A program made the position numbers and the translations under genes. 64,000 bases of DNA, taken from Algibacter marinivivus (GTDB lineage Bacteria > Bacteroidota > Bacteroidia > Flavobacteriales > Flavobacteriaceae). Of the stretch, positions 27,556 to 36,288 are shown one piece after another. Within the stretch, counting starts at the first letter, position 1. Every line of letters begins with the position of its first letter. Below the pieces are notes generated by a model, which was given only the letters and a program-made list of their open reading frames with translations, searched no databases and had not been told where the DNA came from. Where the stretch lies: contig NZ_QFRI01000001.1 in assembly GCF_003143755.1 (NCBI RefSeq), positions 1,820,051 through 1,884,050 of the forward strand. The letters are read 5' to 3'.

Positions 27556-27885
27556 TTAAAGATGCTGCTTGATTTTGATAAGCTGATTTTTAACATCTTC
27601 TAGCTTACTAATAATTTCAAAATTATTAAGTGCTTGTTTTTTTTCTTCTTTTAGATGTGTTTTGGCACCTTCAAGCGTGAACCCACGTTCCTTAACCAAA
27701 TGATAAATAAATTTAAGATTTTTAATATCTTCTGGTGTAAACTTACGGTTGCCTTTTGCGTTTTTTTTAGGTTTAAGAACATCAAATTCTTTTTCCCAGA
27801 ATCTAATTAAAGAGGTATTCACCCCAAATGCTTTGGCAACTTCGCCAATACCGTAATATCGTTTTTCTGGTAAGTCTATATGCAT
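27556..27885 (-). CDS. MerR-family transcriptional regulator
   Basis: The 109-residue protein is little more than a MerR winged helix-turn-helix: YYGIGEVAKAFGVNTSLIRFW (split here) followed by EKEFDVLKPKKNAKGNRKFTPEDI and a helix leading to a coiled-coil tail. No metal-binding cysteines are present. Its start overlaps the stop of the M23 peptidase gene by one base (TAATG), so the two are translationally coupled. In Bacteroidota this pairing with an M23 peptidase gene is common, suggesting control of cell-wall functions. Confidence 0.88.
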   Translation of the reverse strand: MHIDLPEKRYYGIGEVAKAFGVNTSLIRFWEKEFDVLKPKKNAKGNRKFTPEDIKNLKFIYHLVKERGFTLEGAKTHLKEEKKQALNNFEIISKLEDVKNQLIKIKQHL

Positions 27886-28856
27886 TAATCGAGGGATTGA
27901 TTTTCTAAAGAAGCATGCTCTAGAAGTTTGTTAAATTCTTCCGCAGTTAAACTACCATAATAGAAGTTTATGGGATTAATACGGTCTCCGTCTTTAAATA
28001 TTTCATAATGTAAATGAGGAGCTTCAGAGCGTCCTGTGCTACCTACAAAACCTATTAAGTCGCCTCGTTTTACTTTTTGATTTTTTCTAACATTGTATTT
28101 GTACAAGTGGGCATACAAACTGGTGTATCCATAACCATGGTTTATTCTAATGTGCTTACCGTACCCAGATGAGTTACTGTCTGCACGTTCCACAACGCCG
28201 TCTCCACTAGCATAAACAGGTGTACCTCGAGGTGCTGTAAAATCCATACCCCAATGCATTTTTCTAACTTTAGTAAAAGGGTCAGAACGCATACCATATC
28301 CAGAAGCCATTCGTGTTAAATTTTCATTGCTAACAGGTTGTATTGCAGGAATTGCTTCCAAAAGTTTTTCTTTTTCTTCAGCAAGTATTTTAATTTCATC
28401 AAGCGATTTAGATTGTACTACAATTTGCTTTTGTAAAATATCTAATCGTTTATTGCTTTCAATAATTAATTTTGAATTGTCAAACCCTTCCAGATTTTTA
28501 TATCTATTAATACCTCCAAATCCAGCTCGACGTTGTTCGTCAGGAATAGGATTTGCTTCAAAATAAACACGATAAATATTATTATCTCTATCGGCAATAT
28601 TTTCTAAAACGGCTTCAGCATGCTCCATTTTTTTATTAAGCAATTCAAACTGCAATTGTGCATTTTGAAGCTCTCTTTTTAAAGCACGTTCTTTTGGAGA
28701 TTCAACATACTGACTAGCAATAAAAACAAAAATAAATGCAAAAAAAGCAGCAGCTAAAATAAATATAGTAGCATACTTAAATGTAGTACGCTTTTTACGC
28801 TCAATTTTACGGTAAGAGAGTGATTCTTTATCGTAGTAATATTTTACCTTACTCAT
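27885..28856 (-). CDS. M23 family metallopeptidase, membrane-anchored
   Basis: The 323-residue protein has a cytosolic basic N-terminus, a transmembrane helix (about 27-48; YATIFILAAAFFAFIFVFIA), a periplasmic coiled coil (about 55-105) and an M23/LytM domain (about 180-310). Metal-ligand motifs HWGMDFTAPRGTPVYA and the HLHYEIF pair are complete, so it should be an active endopeptidase or an activator of a cell-wall hydrolase. Coiled coil plus LytM resembles divisome-linked proteins. It starts 222 bp from alaS, divergently. Confidence 0.92.
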   Translation of the reverse strand: MSKVKYYYDKESLSYRKIERKKRTTFKYATIFILAAAFFAFIFVFIASQYVESPKERALKRELQNAQLQFELLNKKMEHAEAVLENIADRDNNIYRVYFEANPIPDEQRRAGFGGINRYKNLEGFDNSKLIIESNKRLDILQKQIVVQSKSLDEIKILAEEKEKLLEAIPAIQPVSNENLTRMASGYGMRSDPFTKVRKMHWGMDFTAPRGTPVYASGDGVVERADSNSSGYGKHIRINHGYGYTSLYAHLYKYNVRKNQKVKRGDLIGFVGSTGRSEAPHLHYEIFKDGDRINPINFYYGSLTAEEFNKLLEHASLENQSLD

Positions 28857-28870
28857 TCCTTAAATTATAC

Positions 28871-28878
28871 TATTTTTG
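28871..28878 (+). promoter_or_regulatory. Candidate -7 box for alaS
   Basis: TATTTTTG followed by CA fits TAnnTTTGC. It is 200 bp before the alaS ATG, so the leader would be long. A hairpin AAACAGCA / TGCTGTTT (28890-28909, loop TAAG) would lie at the 5' end of the transcript. Confidence 0.35.
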
Positions 28879-29078
28879 CAACTAAATTTAAACAGCATAA
28901 GTGCTGTTTCTAGTATGTAAACGAACAAACCTACGAAATTATTTTTATAGTAATTACACTAAAAATTTAATTACAGGTTAACAGTCTCCTTTATTTTAAA
29001 TAATTTTGGAGAGTAAATATAAAAATTGTTTCCTATTAAAAAGAATTTAATAGAGACAAAGATGCTCAATAACGATAG

Positions 29079-31691
29079 ATGAAGTCACAAGAAGTACGAT
29101 CGAAATTTTTAAGTTTTTTTGAAGAAAAGAAGCATAGCATAGTGCCATCTGCACCTATGGTTTTAAAAGACGACCCAACTTTAATGTTTGTTAACTCAGG
29201 GATGGCGCCTTTTAAGGAGTATTTTTTAGGAAATGCAAAGCCTAAAAGCAACCGTATTACAGATTCTCAAAAGTGTTTACGTGTTTCAGGAAAGCATAAC
29301 GATTTAGAAGAGGTTGGATATGATACATACCACCATACACTTTTTGAAATGCTTGGAAATTGGAGTTTTGGCGATTACTTTAAAAAGGAAGCTATTGCTT
29401 GGGCTTGGGAGCTTTTAACTGAAGTTTACGGTATCGATAAAGAGATTTTATACGTTACTGTTTTTGAAGGCGATGATACTGATGGTATAGGAATGGATAC
29501 TGAGGCTTATGATATTTGGAAGCAGTACATTTCTGAAGATCGCATTTTAAAAGGAAATAAAAAGGACAATTTCTGGGAAATGGGCGATCAAGGACCATGC
29601 GGACCTTGTAGTGAAATTCATGTAGATATTCGTTCTGCAGAAGAAAAAGCGAAAATTTCTGGTAAAGATTTAGTAAACGAAGACCACCCACAAGTAGTTG
29701 AAATTTGGAACTTGGTTTTCATGCAATACAACCGAAAAGCAAATGGTTCGCTAGAAACGCTTCCAAATAAGCATATTGATACTGGTATGGGATTTGAGCG
29801 TTTGTGTATGGTACTTCAAGGCGTACAGTCAAATTATGACACCGATGTTTTTACGCCACTTATTAGAGAGATTGAAACGATTACAAATAAAAATTACGGT
29901 AAAAACGAAAAGGCAGATGTGGCCATTCGTGTTATTTCAGACCATGTTCGTGCGGTAGCCTTCTCAATAGCAGATGGGCAATTGCCAAGTAATACAGGAG
30001 CAGGTTATGTTATTAGAAGAATTTTACGTCGAGCGGTACGTTACGGTTTTACATTTCTTGACAAGAAGGAACCTTTTATTTATAGATTAGTTGATGTTTT
30101 GAGTAAAAGAATGGGAAAAGCATTCCCTGAATTGAAAGCTCAAAAGCAACTTATTGAAAATGTAATTAAAGAAGAAGAACAGTCTTTTTTAAGAACTCTA
30201 GATCAAGGTTTAGTGTTACTAAATAGAATTGTAGACGAAACAAATGGTGATACCGTTTCTGGCGAAAAAGCTTTTGAATTATATGATACTTATGGGTTTC
30301 CAATTGATTTAACAGCATTGATTCTTTCTGAAAAAGGATTAAAACTTGATGAAGAAGGCTTTAATGTTGAGTTACAAAAACAGAAAAGTAGATCTCGTGC
30401 AGCAAGTGAAATGTCTACTGACGATTGGACTATTTTAGTTGATGATGCAGAAGAAGAGTTTGTAGGCTATGATACTTTAGAGGCGAATGTGAAATTAACA
30501 CGATACAGAAAAGTGACCTCTAAAAAAGATGGAGACATGTATCAGTTAGTATTTAATTTAACACCGTTTTATCCAGAAGGAGGTGGACAAGTTGGAGATA
30601 AAGGGTATTTGGAAGATACACATGGTGATGTGGTTTATATTTTAGATACCAAAAAGGAAAATAACGTGATAATCCATTTTGCTAAAAACTTGCCTAAGCA
30701 TATTAATGAGTCGTTTAAAGCCGTTGTAGATTCTAAACAACGACATAGAACAGAATGTAATCATACTGCAACACATTTATTACATCAAGCATTACGAGAA
30801 GTTTTAGGAACGCATGTAGAGCAAAAAGGGAGTGCAGTACACTCAAAATATTTACGTTTTGATTTTTCACACTTTTCAAAATTAACTGTTGAAGAATTAA
30901 GAGATGTTGAGAATTTTGTAAACAGACGTATTGAAGGGAAATTACCATTGGAAGAAATGCGTAATGTGCCAAAAGAAGAAGCTATTGCAGAAGGTGCTAT
31001 GAGTTTATTTGGTGAAAAATATGGAGATACGGTTCGCGCCATCCGATTTGGGAAATCAATTGAACTTTGTGGAGGTACGCATGTAAATAATACTGCTGAT
31101 ATATGGCATTTTAAAATAGTTTCGGAAGGAGCAGTTGCTTCTGGTATTAGAAGAATTGAAGCGATTACCAATGATGCTGTAAAAGATTTCTATTTTGAAA
31201 ATAACCGTGCTTATTTTGAAATGAGAGATTTGTTGAACAATGCAAAAGAGCCTGTAAAAGCACTTCAAAATCTTCAAGAAGAAAACACAAACCTTAAAAA
31301 GCAAATTGAAAGCTTACTTAAGGATAAAGCTAAAAACGTAAAAGGCGAACTTAAAAACGAATTGGAAAATATTAATGGTGTTAACTTCTTAGCAAAAAAG
31401 CTAGACTTAGACGCTGGAGGTTTAAAAGATGTGGCTTTTGAATTAGGAAGTCAGTTTGATAACCTATTCTTGCTTTTAGCTACCGAACAAAATGGTAAAG
31501 CATTATTGTCTTGCTACATTTCAAAAGAATTAGTTGTAAGTAAGGATTTAAATGCTGGACAAGTCGTTAGAGAATTAGGTAAATACATCCAGGGAGGTGG
31601 TGGTGGACAACCATTTTTTGCTACTGCTGGTGGGAAGAACCCTGGCGGGATTGACGATGCTTTAAAAGCTTCCAAAGGATACATTTTATAA
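29079..31691 (+). CDS. alaS: Alanyl-tRNA synthetase
   Basis: The 870-residue enzyme has the class II catalytic core (N-terminal [17 protein letters not shown], motif [22 protein letters not shown]), the editing domain with zinc ligands [13 protein letters not shown] and CGGTHV, and a C-terminal C-Ala domain ending in [17 protein letters not shown]. It charges tRNA-Ala with alanine. Length matches the family. The next gene starts 13 bp downstream. Confidence 0.97.
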   Translation: MKSQEVRSKFLSFFEEKKHSIVPSAPMVLKDDPTLMFVNSGMAPFKEYFLGNAKPKSNRITDSQKCLRVSGKHNDLEEVGYDTYHHTLFEMLGNWSFGDYFKKEAIAWAWELLTEVYGIDKEILYVTVFEGDDTDGIGMDTEAYDIWKQYISEDRILKGNKKDNFWEMGDQGPCGPCSEIHVDIRSAEEKAKISGKDLVNEDHPQVVEIWNLVFMQYNRKANGSLETLPNKHIDTGMGFERLCMVLQGVQSNYDTDVFTPLIREIETITNKNYGKNEKADVAIRVISDHVRAVAFSIADGQLPSNTGAGYVIRRILRRAVRYGFTFLDKKEPFIYRLVDVLSKRMGKAFPELKAQKQLIENVIKEEEQSFLRTLDQGLVLLNRIVDETNGDTVSGEKAFELYDTYGFPIDLTALILSEKGLKLDEEGFNVELQKQKSRSRAASEMSTDDWTILVDDAEEEFVGYDTLEANVKLTRYRKVTSKKDGDMYQLVFNLTPFYPEGGGQVGDKGYLEDTHGDVVYILDTKKENNVIIHFAKNLPKHINESFKAVVDSKQRHRTECNHTATHLLHQALREVLGTHVEQKGSAVHSKYLRFDFSHFSKLTVEELRDVENFVNRRIEGKLPLEEMRNVPKEEAIAEGAMSLFGEKYGDTVRAIRFGKSIELCGGTHVNNTADIWHFKIVSEGAVASGIRRIEAITNDAVKDFYFENNRAYFEMRDLLNNAKEPVKALQNLQEENTNLKKQIESLLKDKAKNVKGELKNELENINGVNFLAKKLDLDAGGLKDVAFELGSQFDNLFLLLATEQNGKALLSCYISKELVVSKDLNAGQVVRELGKYIQGGGGGQPFFATAGGKNPGGIDDALKASKGYIL

Positions 31692-31704
31692 TTTTTTTAA
31701 AACA

Positions 31705-32226
31705 ATGAAGACAAAAATTATTTTACTAATAGTGATGCTTTTTCCAACAGTTTTTTTGGCTCAGCAATTTCCAACGGCACCAACTAGAGTTCAAATAAAT
31801 AATCATATGCAAGGGCAACAACAGATGATGCAGCAGCAAATGCAAATGATGAGAATGTTACAAAATAATATTCAGACAGATGAACAAAAGTTATATAAAG
31901 AAGAAAATAAAAAAATAAAACTCAAAAAAAGGATTAACATTTTAAATACAAATTTAGAAAAGTTAAATAATGAGTTATCTCAAGTTAGAAGTTTGAAACA
32001 AGAATCTAATAGAGAATCTGAAAAAAAGAAGGAAAAGATAAAAAAATCCATAGATAAAGTTCAAAGTCAAATAAGGAAAAATACTGAAAAGTTAGAATTT
32101 TCAAATAAGAAAATTGAAAGTTTAAAAAGTAATATTGAGAGAACAAGGATCAAATTAGATAAGAAAAAGAAAGAAAGAGAAAGAAAGAAACTTGAAAAAG
32201 AAAAGCAGAAGAAAGATAAAAATTAG
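31705..32226 (+). CDS. Secreted coiled-coil protein, Gln/Met-rich
   Basis: The 173-residue protein has a signal peptide (KIILLIVMLFPTVFLAQ), a Gln/Met-rich stretch (about 34-55, MQGQQQMMQQQMQMM), and a long lysine/glutamate-rich coiled coil to the C-terminus (KKKKERERKKLEKEKQKK). No family is recognised. The DNA of the tail is almost pure purine (AAG/GAA repeats). It follows alaS by 13 bp and precedes the GSCFA gene by 8 bp. Function unknown. Confidence 0.75.
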   Translation: MKTKIILLIVMLFPTVFLAQQFPTAPTRVQINNHMQGQQQMMQQQMQMMRMLQNNIQTDEQKLYKEENKKIKLKKRINILNTNLEKLNNELSQVRSLKQESNRESEKKKEKIKKSIDKVQSQIRKNTEKLEFSNKKIESLKSNIERTRIKLDKKKKERERKKLEKEKQKKDKN

Positions 32227-32234
32227 TTGATAAA

Positions 32235-33179
32235 TTGAATCTTCAAACCAAAATAAAATTAGAAAAGCAGTCTAATAATCAAATAGACTTTAACTCCAAT
32301 ATATTTTTGCTTGGTTCTTGCTTTTCAGAAAATATAGGTAAAAAACTAGATTATTTTAAGTTTCAAAACTTTCAAAACCCTTTCGGAATATTATTTCATC
32401 CAAAAGCTATTGATGCTTTAATTAAAAATTCAATTGAAAGTAAACAGTATACTGAAAAGGATGTGTTTTTTCATAATGAGCAGTGGCATTGTTTTGATAT
32501 ACATTCAAAATTAAGTTGTTCTTCAAAAGAAGATTTATTAAATAAGTTGAATTCTCAAATTGAGCTTACCAGTACACAAATCAAAGAGTCAACACATATT
32601 ATTATCACTTTAGGAACTTCTTGGGTATACCGTGATATAAATACAGATAGCATTGTTGCAAATTGCCATAAAATACCTCAAAAACAATTTAAAAAAGAGT
32701 TATTGTCTGTTGAAGCTGTTTCAAACTCTTTAAAAAATTCACTTAGTTTAATAAGAAGTATGAACAATAATGCTTCAATAATCTTTACGGTATCTCCTGT
32801 GCGTCATTTAAAAGATGGTTTTGTTGAGAATACGCAAAGTAAAGCTCATTTAATTGCTGCTATTCATCAAGTTGTAAAAAATCAATCATTCTATTTTCCG
32901 TCTTATGAAATAATGATGGACGAACTTCGTGATTATCGTTTTTATAACGAAGATATGATTCACCCAAATCAATTAGCTATCAATTATATCTGGGATATCT
33001 TTAAAACAGTTTGGGTTTCTGATAAGTCTTTTAATATTATGGATGAAGTAGATACTATTCAAAAAGGACTTCAGCATAAACCATTCAATCCTCAATCTCA
33101 ATCTTATAAAACATTTCTTCAAAATTTAGAAGCAAAGAAAAGAGTACTTCAATCTCAATTTCCTCGCATTAAGTTTTAA
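32235..33179 (+). CDS. GSCFA-domain protein
   Basis: The 314-residue protein shows the motif GSCFSENIGKKL that names the family, followed by NPFGILFHPKAI, and later HIIITLGTSWVYRD, TVSPVRHLKDG and DMIHPNQLAINYIWDIF. The Ser and the late Asp-x-x-His arrangement resemble SGNH hydrolases, so an esterase/acyltransferase role is plausible. The start is a TTG at 32235: no in-frame ATG lies between the upstream stop at 32217-32219 and the first conserved residues. Cytosolic by sequence. Confidence 0.85.
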   Translation: MNLQTKIKLEKQSNNQIDFNSNIFLLGSCFSENIGKKLDYFKFQNFQNPFGILFHPKAIDALIKNSIESKQYTEKDVFFHNEQWHCFDIHSKLSCSSKEDLLNKLNSQIELTSTQIKESTHIIITLGTSWVYRDINTDSIVANCHKIPQKQFKKELLSVEAVSNSLKNSLSLIRSMNNNASIIFTVSPVRHLKDGFVENTQSKAHLIAAIHQVVKNQSFYFPSYEIMMDELRDYRFYNEDMIHPNQLAINYIWDIFKTVWVSDKSFNIMDEVDTIQKGLQHKPFNPQSQSYKTFLQNLEAKKRVLQSQFPRIKF

Positions 33180-33306
33180 CAGGAATCTATTTCCGTAATT
33201 CAAAAATCTTCCATCGTAAATCAAAATATACGTAATTCTTCGTATTGATTCCACTTCTCTTTTGTTGCAGTTTTGTAAGACTATTAATCATATAAATAAT
33301 TCAACA

Positions 33307-33846
33307 ATGAGAAATTTAAAACAAATTATGTTATTCGTAATGGTGGGATCATTACTAACATTTACATCATGTTCAAAAGATGATGACAACTCTGGTTCTG
33401 GCGGAGCAGTAGGCTCTGGAACTATGACAGCCGATATAGATGGCGCTGGATTCAAGAATTTTAAAGATTTAGGTCAAGCTACGGTTGCAGACTTAGGAGG
33501 GCAAGGAAAAACGCTTACGATTCAAAGTAGTAATTCTGATGGGCAATCTATAAATATCGTTATCTGGAATTATACTGGAGAAGGTACTTATAAGATTGAT
33601 TCTTCAGGATTAAATTCAAATACAGGTATTTATACTGAAACAGATGTAAGTAATCCAACAGATCCAAACAGTACAAATATTTGGAGTGCACCTTATGAAA
33701 ATAGCGCTGAGGAATCTGTAATTATTACTAAAGAAACCGATAGTAATATTGAAGGGGAATTTTCTTTTAAAGGTAAAAACGCTAAAGATAGTTCGGTTAA
33801 AGATGTAGCTAACGGAAAGTTTAATCTTTCTAGAATGGATGTCTAA
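33307..33846 (+). CDS. Lipoprotein with DUF6252-like beta-rich domain, function unknown
   Basis: From the ATG at 33307 the protein has 179 residues, a lipobox LTFTSC, an acidic-glycine linker (DDDNSGSGGAVGSGTM) and a beta-rich domain with TADIDGAGFKNFKD and NIVIWNYTGEGTYKI. The pattern of a small surface lipoprotein with an immunoglobulin- or lipocalin-like domain is common in flavobacteria; the DUF assignment is tentative. It lies 63 bp upstream of the PQQ-like protein gene, with a 12 bp stem-loop between. Confidence 0.7.
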   Translation: MRNLKQIMLFVMVGSLLTFTSCSKDDDNSGSGGAVGSGTMTADIDGAGFKNFKDLGQATVADLGGQGKTLTIQSSNSDGQSINIVIWNYTGEGTYKIDSSGLNSNTGIYTETDVSNPTDPNSTNIWSAPYENSAEESVIITKETDSNIEGEFSFKGKNAKDSSVKDVANGKFNLSRMDV

Positions 33847-33855
33847 TACTAATAT

Positions 33856-33886
33856 ATCGCATTCTATTAATTGTATAGGGTGCGAT
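33856..33886 (+). terminator. Stem-loop after the lipoprotein gene (weak terminator)
   Basis: A 12 bp stem (ATCGCATTCTAT with ATAGGGTGCGAT, two G-U pairs) with a 7 nt loop. It is followed by TATAATTT, not a clean T tract, so partial termination or mRNA processing is more likely than full termination. Confidence 0.5.
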
Positions 33887-33909
33887 TATAATTTAAAACA
33901 AATTCAACA

Positions 33910-35763
33910 ATGAAAAATTTTAAAATATTTGTTTTTCTATTAGCTGGTACGCTAATGTTAAACGCACAAAAAGCAGAAACACCTGACCAGAATTATGATT
34001 TAGGTGCAAAGATAGGAGAGATGACTATTACAGACGGTGGCACCGTTATAGTAACCACAAATGATGGGTTAGCAGCCATAAAACCTGGGCAAGAAGGTTT
34101 GCTGTTTAATTTTACTGACTATGGGAAAATAAATCCAGAAACGGAATTAGAGATTGTTTCTGGGGCTCCTTATGTTATTGTAAGTAAAGCAGGTTTTGGA
34201 GTAGGATTGGTAAAGAAAAGGTCTATAATAGATTACATGTCTGGAAAAACAATTTTTAATGCAGAAGAAAATGGATGGAAATCTATAAGCAGAACTAAAT
34301 TGTTATTGTCTCAAAACAGGCTTATGGTAACGGGTCAAAGAAAAGTCGGGATGCTGTTTCCACAGGCTTTGGCCATGTATGATTTGGCTTCGGGTAAAGA
34401 ATTAAGTCAATATATATTTAAAGGAACTAAGGCTGTAATGGGAACACCATTAGTGCTTTCTGATGGAATTATCATACCAACTACAAAAGGTTTGATGAAA
34501 GTAGATATGAATTCTGGAAAAGTTATTTGGGAGAATGAATTGAAAAATATAGGCTGGATGGTTGCTGATAAAACAGAAAAAGATATTTATGCTTTTGCTG
34601 AAACTTCTAATAGAAAAAACACAAAGATTTTTAAAATTGGAGCTAATGGTGCTTCTACTTGGGCTGAAGAACGCAAAGTAAAAGGGCAGATATCTAATTT
34701 TGAAATTATACCTCAAGGAATTGCTGTTGTTAGTGATGTAGCAGATTCTGGAAAAAAAGGACTAGCAAAATTAGCTGCTGCAAAAGCGGAGTCTAAAATT
34801 ACGTTATTAAGTGCTGCAAACGGTGTTGACCTTTGGGAAAAAGCTCCAAAAACTCAAGGATATGTTCAGCATTTTTACATCATGGATGATGGTATTCTTT
34901 TTGGAATTCAAGAAGGAGGTATTAATAAAGTAGCTTATGATGGTACTACACTATTTAAAAAACCATTAAAAACTGGAGAAAATATTCTTACCATGGCAAC
35001 AACGCCTCAAGGTTTGATTTATATTACTTCAGAAGATGCCAATATTGTTAATTTGAATACTGGAGATCAAATATGGAAAAAACCACTCAAGTTTAAAAGA
35101 GCAAATAGAGTAAGTTCTGATTATGATGCGAAAAATGATAAGTATTTAATCCTTGCTGATGAAAAACTATTCAGTATTGATGCTAACTCTGGAACTTCAG
35201 AATTGTTAATGGAAGCAAATTTTGATGGTAAAGAAGATCCAACAGATATAGAAGTTAGAGATAGTGGTATTTTATTGTCATCAGATCAAAACATGATGCT
35301 TTTAGATTGGGATGGTAAACTAAAGTGGCATGAATACAAAAGAGCGCCAGGTAAAAGTGCTTTTGGAGCAGTTTTAGCAGGAGCAATGGCTTTAGCGTCT
35401 GCAACAGCATCTGCCTCTGCAGCTTATGAGGCAGGTTATGAGCGTAATTACATTGGTCAGTACACTGCCAGAGGGGAACGTTTAAATAATATGGCTCAAG
35501 GTATGGCTAATATTTCAAGCGCATCAGTGGCTGAAATGTTAAAACGTTTTACGGCAACATCAGCAACTCAAGATGCACAATTTGTTTTAACAAAACTAGA
35601 TGATGGTGTTGGTTTAATGAAATTGGATAAAGATACAGGAGATGTTGAGAAAGAAATTTTAATAAAAGACAAAAAGCCGGAATATAAAGTTGATGAATTT
35701 GGTGGTGTATTGTATTACAAGCCAAACGATAAAACTATATATGCTTACGACCTTAAAAAATAA
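33910..35763 (+). CDS. Secreted PQQ-like beta-propeller protein
   Basis: The 617-residue protein has a signal peptide (FVFLLAGTLMLNAQ) and PQQ-like blade repeats (NSGKVIWENELKNIGW, ANGVDLWEKAPKTQG, NTGDQIWKKPLKFKRA). A stretch at about residues 484-507 is an Ala-rich helix (AFGAVLAGAMALASATASASA), unusual inside a propeller; it sits between the main blades and a final one. Such proteins often act as scaffolds in the periplasm or outer membrane. No catalytic signature is seen, so function is unknown. Confidence 0.82.
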   Translation: MKNFKIFVFLLAGTLMLNAQKAETPDQNYDLGAKIGEMTITDGGTVIVTTNDGLAAIKPGQEGLLFNFTDYGKINPETELEIVSGAPYVIVSKAGFGVGLVKKRSIIDYMSGKTIFNAEENGWKSISRTKLLLSQNRLMVTGQRKVGMLFPQALAMYDLASGKELSQYIFKGTKAVMGTPLVLSDGIIIPTTKGLMKVDMNSGKVIWENELKNIGWMVADKTEKDIYAFAETSNRKNTKIFKIGANGASTWAEERKVKGQISNFEIIPQGIAVVSDVADSGKKGLAKLAAAKAESKITLLSAANGVDLWEKAPKTQGYVQHFYIMDDGILFGIQEGGINKVAYDGTTLFKKPLKTGENILTMATTPQGLIYITSEDANIVNLNTGDQIWKKPLKFKRANRVSSDYDAKNDKYLILADEKLFSIDANSGTSELLMEANFDGKEDPTDIEVRDSGILLSSDQNMMLLDWDGKLKWHEYKRAPGKSAFGAVLAGAMALASATASASAAYEAGYERNYIGQYTARGERLNNMAQGMANISSASVAEMLKRFTATSATQDAQFVLTKLDDGVGLMKLDKDTGDVEKEILIKDKKPEYKVDEFGGVLYYKPNDKTIYAYDLKK

Positions 35764-35785
35764 ATCTTGTTGTTGAGATTTGTTT

Positions 35786-35827
35786 GATTAGGCGTGGTAA
35801 TCAGATTATTGCGCTTAATCTTTTTTT
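35786..35827 (+). terminator. Intrinsic terminator after the propeller gene
   Basis: Stem GATTAGGCG / CGCTTAATC (one G-U pair) around a 16 nt loop, followed by TTTTTTT. Confidence 0.7.
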
Positions 35828-35903
35828 ATCACACTTAAACGAAAATTTTAATGAGATATCACTTTAAATTGTAGATTTAAAATGCTATTAATCAGTTCAT
35901 ATC

Positions 35904-35957
35904 AAAAAGCACCAATACTATTAATCAAGAAATTGATTGGTACTTGGTGCTTTTTTT
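35904..35957 (+). terminator. Second terminator-like hairpin upstream of 36003
   Basis: AAAAAGCACCAA pairs with TTGGTGCTTTTTTT across a long loop. Inside it, ACCAAT and ATTGGT can pair instead, so two exclusive structures are possible. It may be a second terminator or a leader structure for the gene at 36003. Confidence 0.6.
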
Positions 35958-36002
35958 ATGGGCTACTTTATCGATTAAATCAAACTAAAATTCTTTGCGG
36001 AT

Positions 36003-36278
36003 ATGGTGTTTGATTGGTTAGGAGTCGTAATCTTTTTTGTAGTATTCTTAGTGCTTATTTGTACTTTAAAAGTAAGTTTTGATTTTTATCTAATTAAAAA
36101 AAAAGGATATATGGATTATGCTTTACTTATAGAGAAGTATAATTTAGAGCGTAATAAAAATCATTTAAACACTCAAAAAGTAAAGCTTTTAAGCGATTTT
36201 AATAATTCAATTTTAGAGCGTTTACTATTTATTACTAAAGAATTAATTTCGTTTCAAAATCTTATATTTGGTAAGTAA
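36003..36278 (+). CDS. Small single-pass membrane protein, unknown
   Basis: The 91-residue protein begins with a hydrophobic helix (about 4-25, WLGVVIFFVVFLVLICTLKV) and continues with a charged soluble helix (LIEKYNLERNKNHLNTQK). It ends 10 bp before the first TPR histidine kinase gene and is probably co-transcribed with it. No family is recognised. Confidence 0.6.
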   Translation: MVFDWLGVVIFFVVFLVLICTLKVSFDFYLIKKKGYMDYALLIEKYNLERNKNHLNTQKVKLLSDFNNSILERLLFITKELISFQNLIFGK

Positions 36279-36288
36279 CTAGGCTTTT

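Noticed and set aside
30733-31171. Minus-strand frames up to 128 codons inside alaS
   Set aside because: Shadow frames opposite a well-conserved gene; no start signal or family features.
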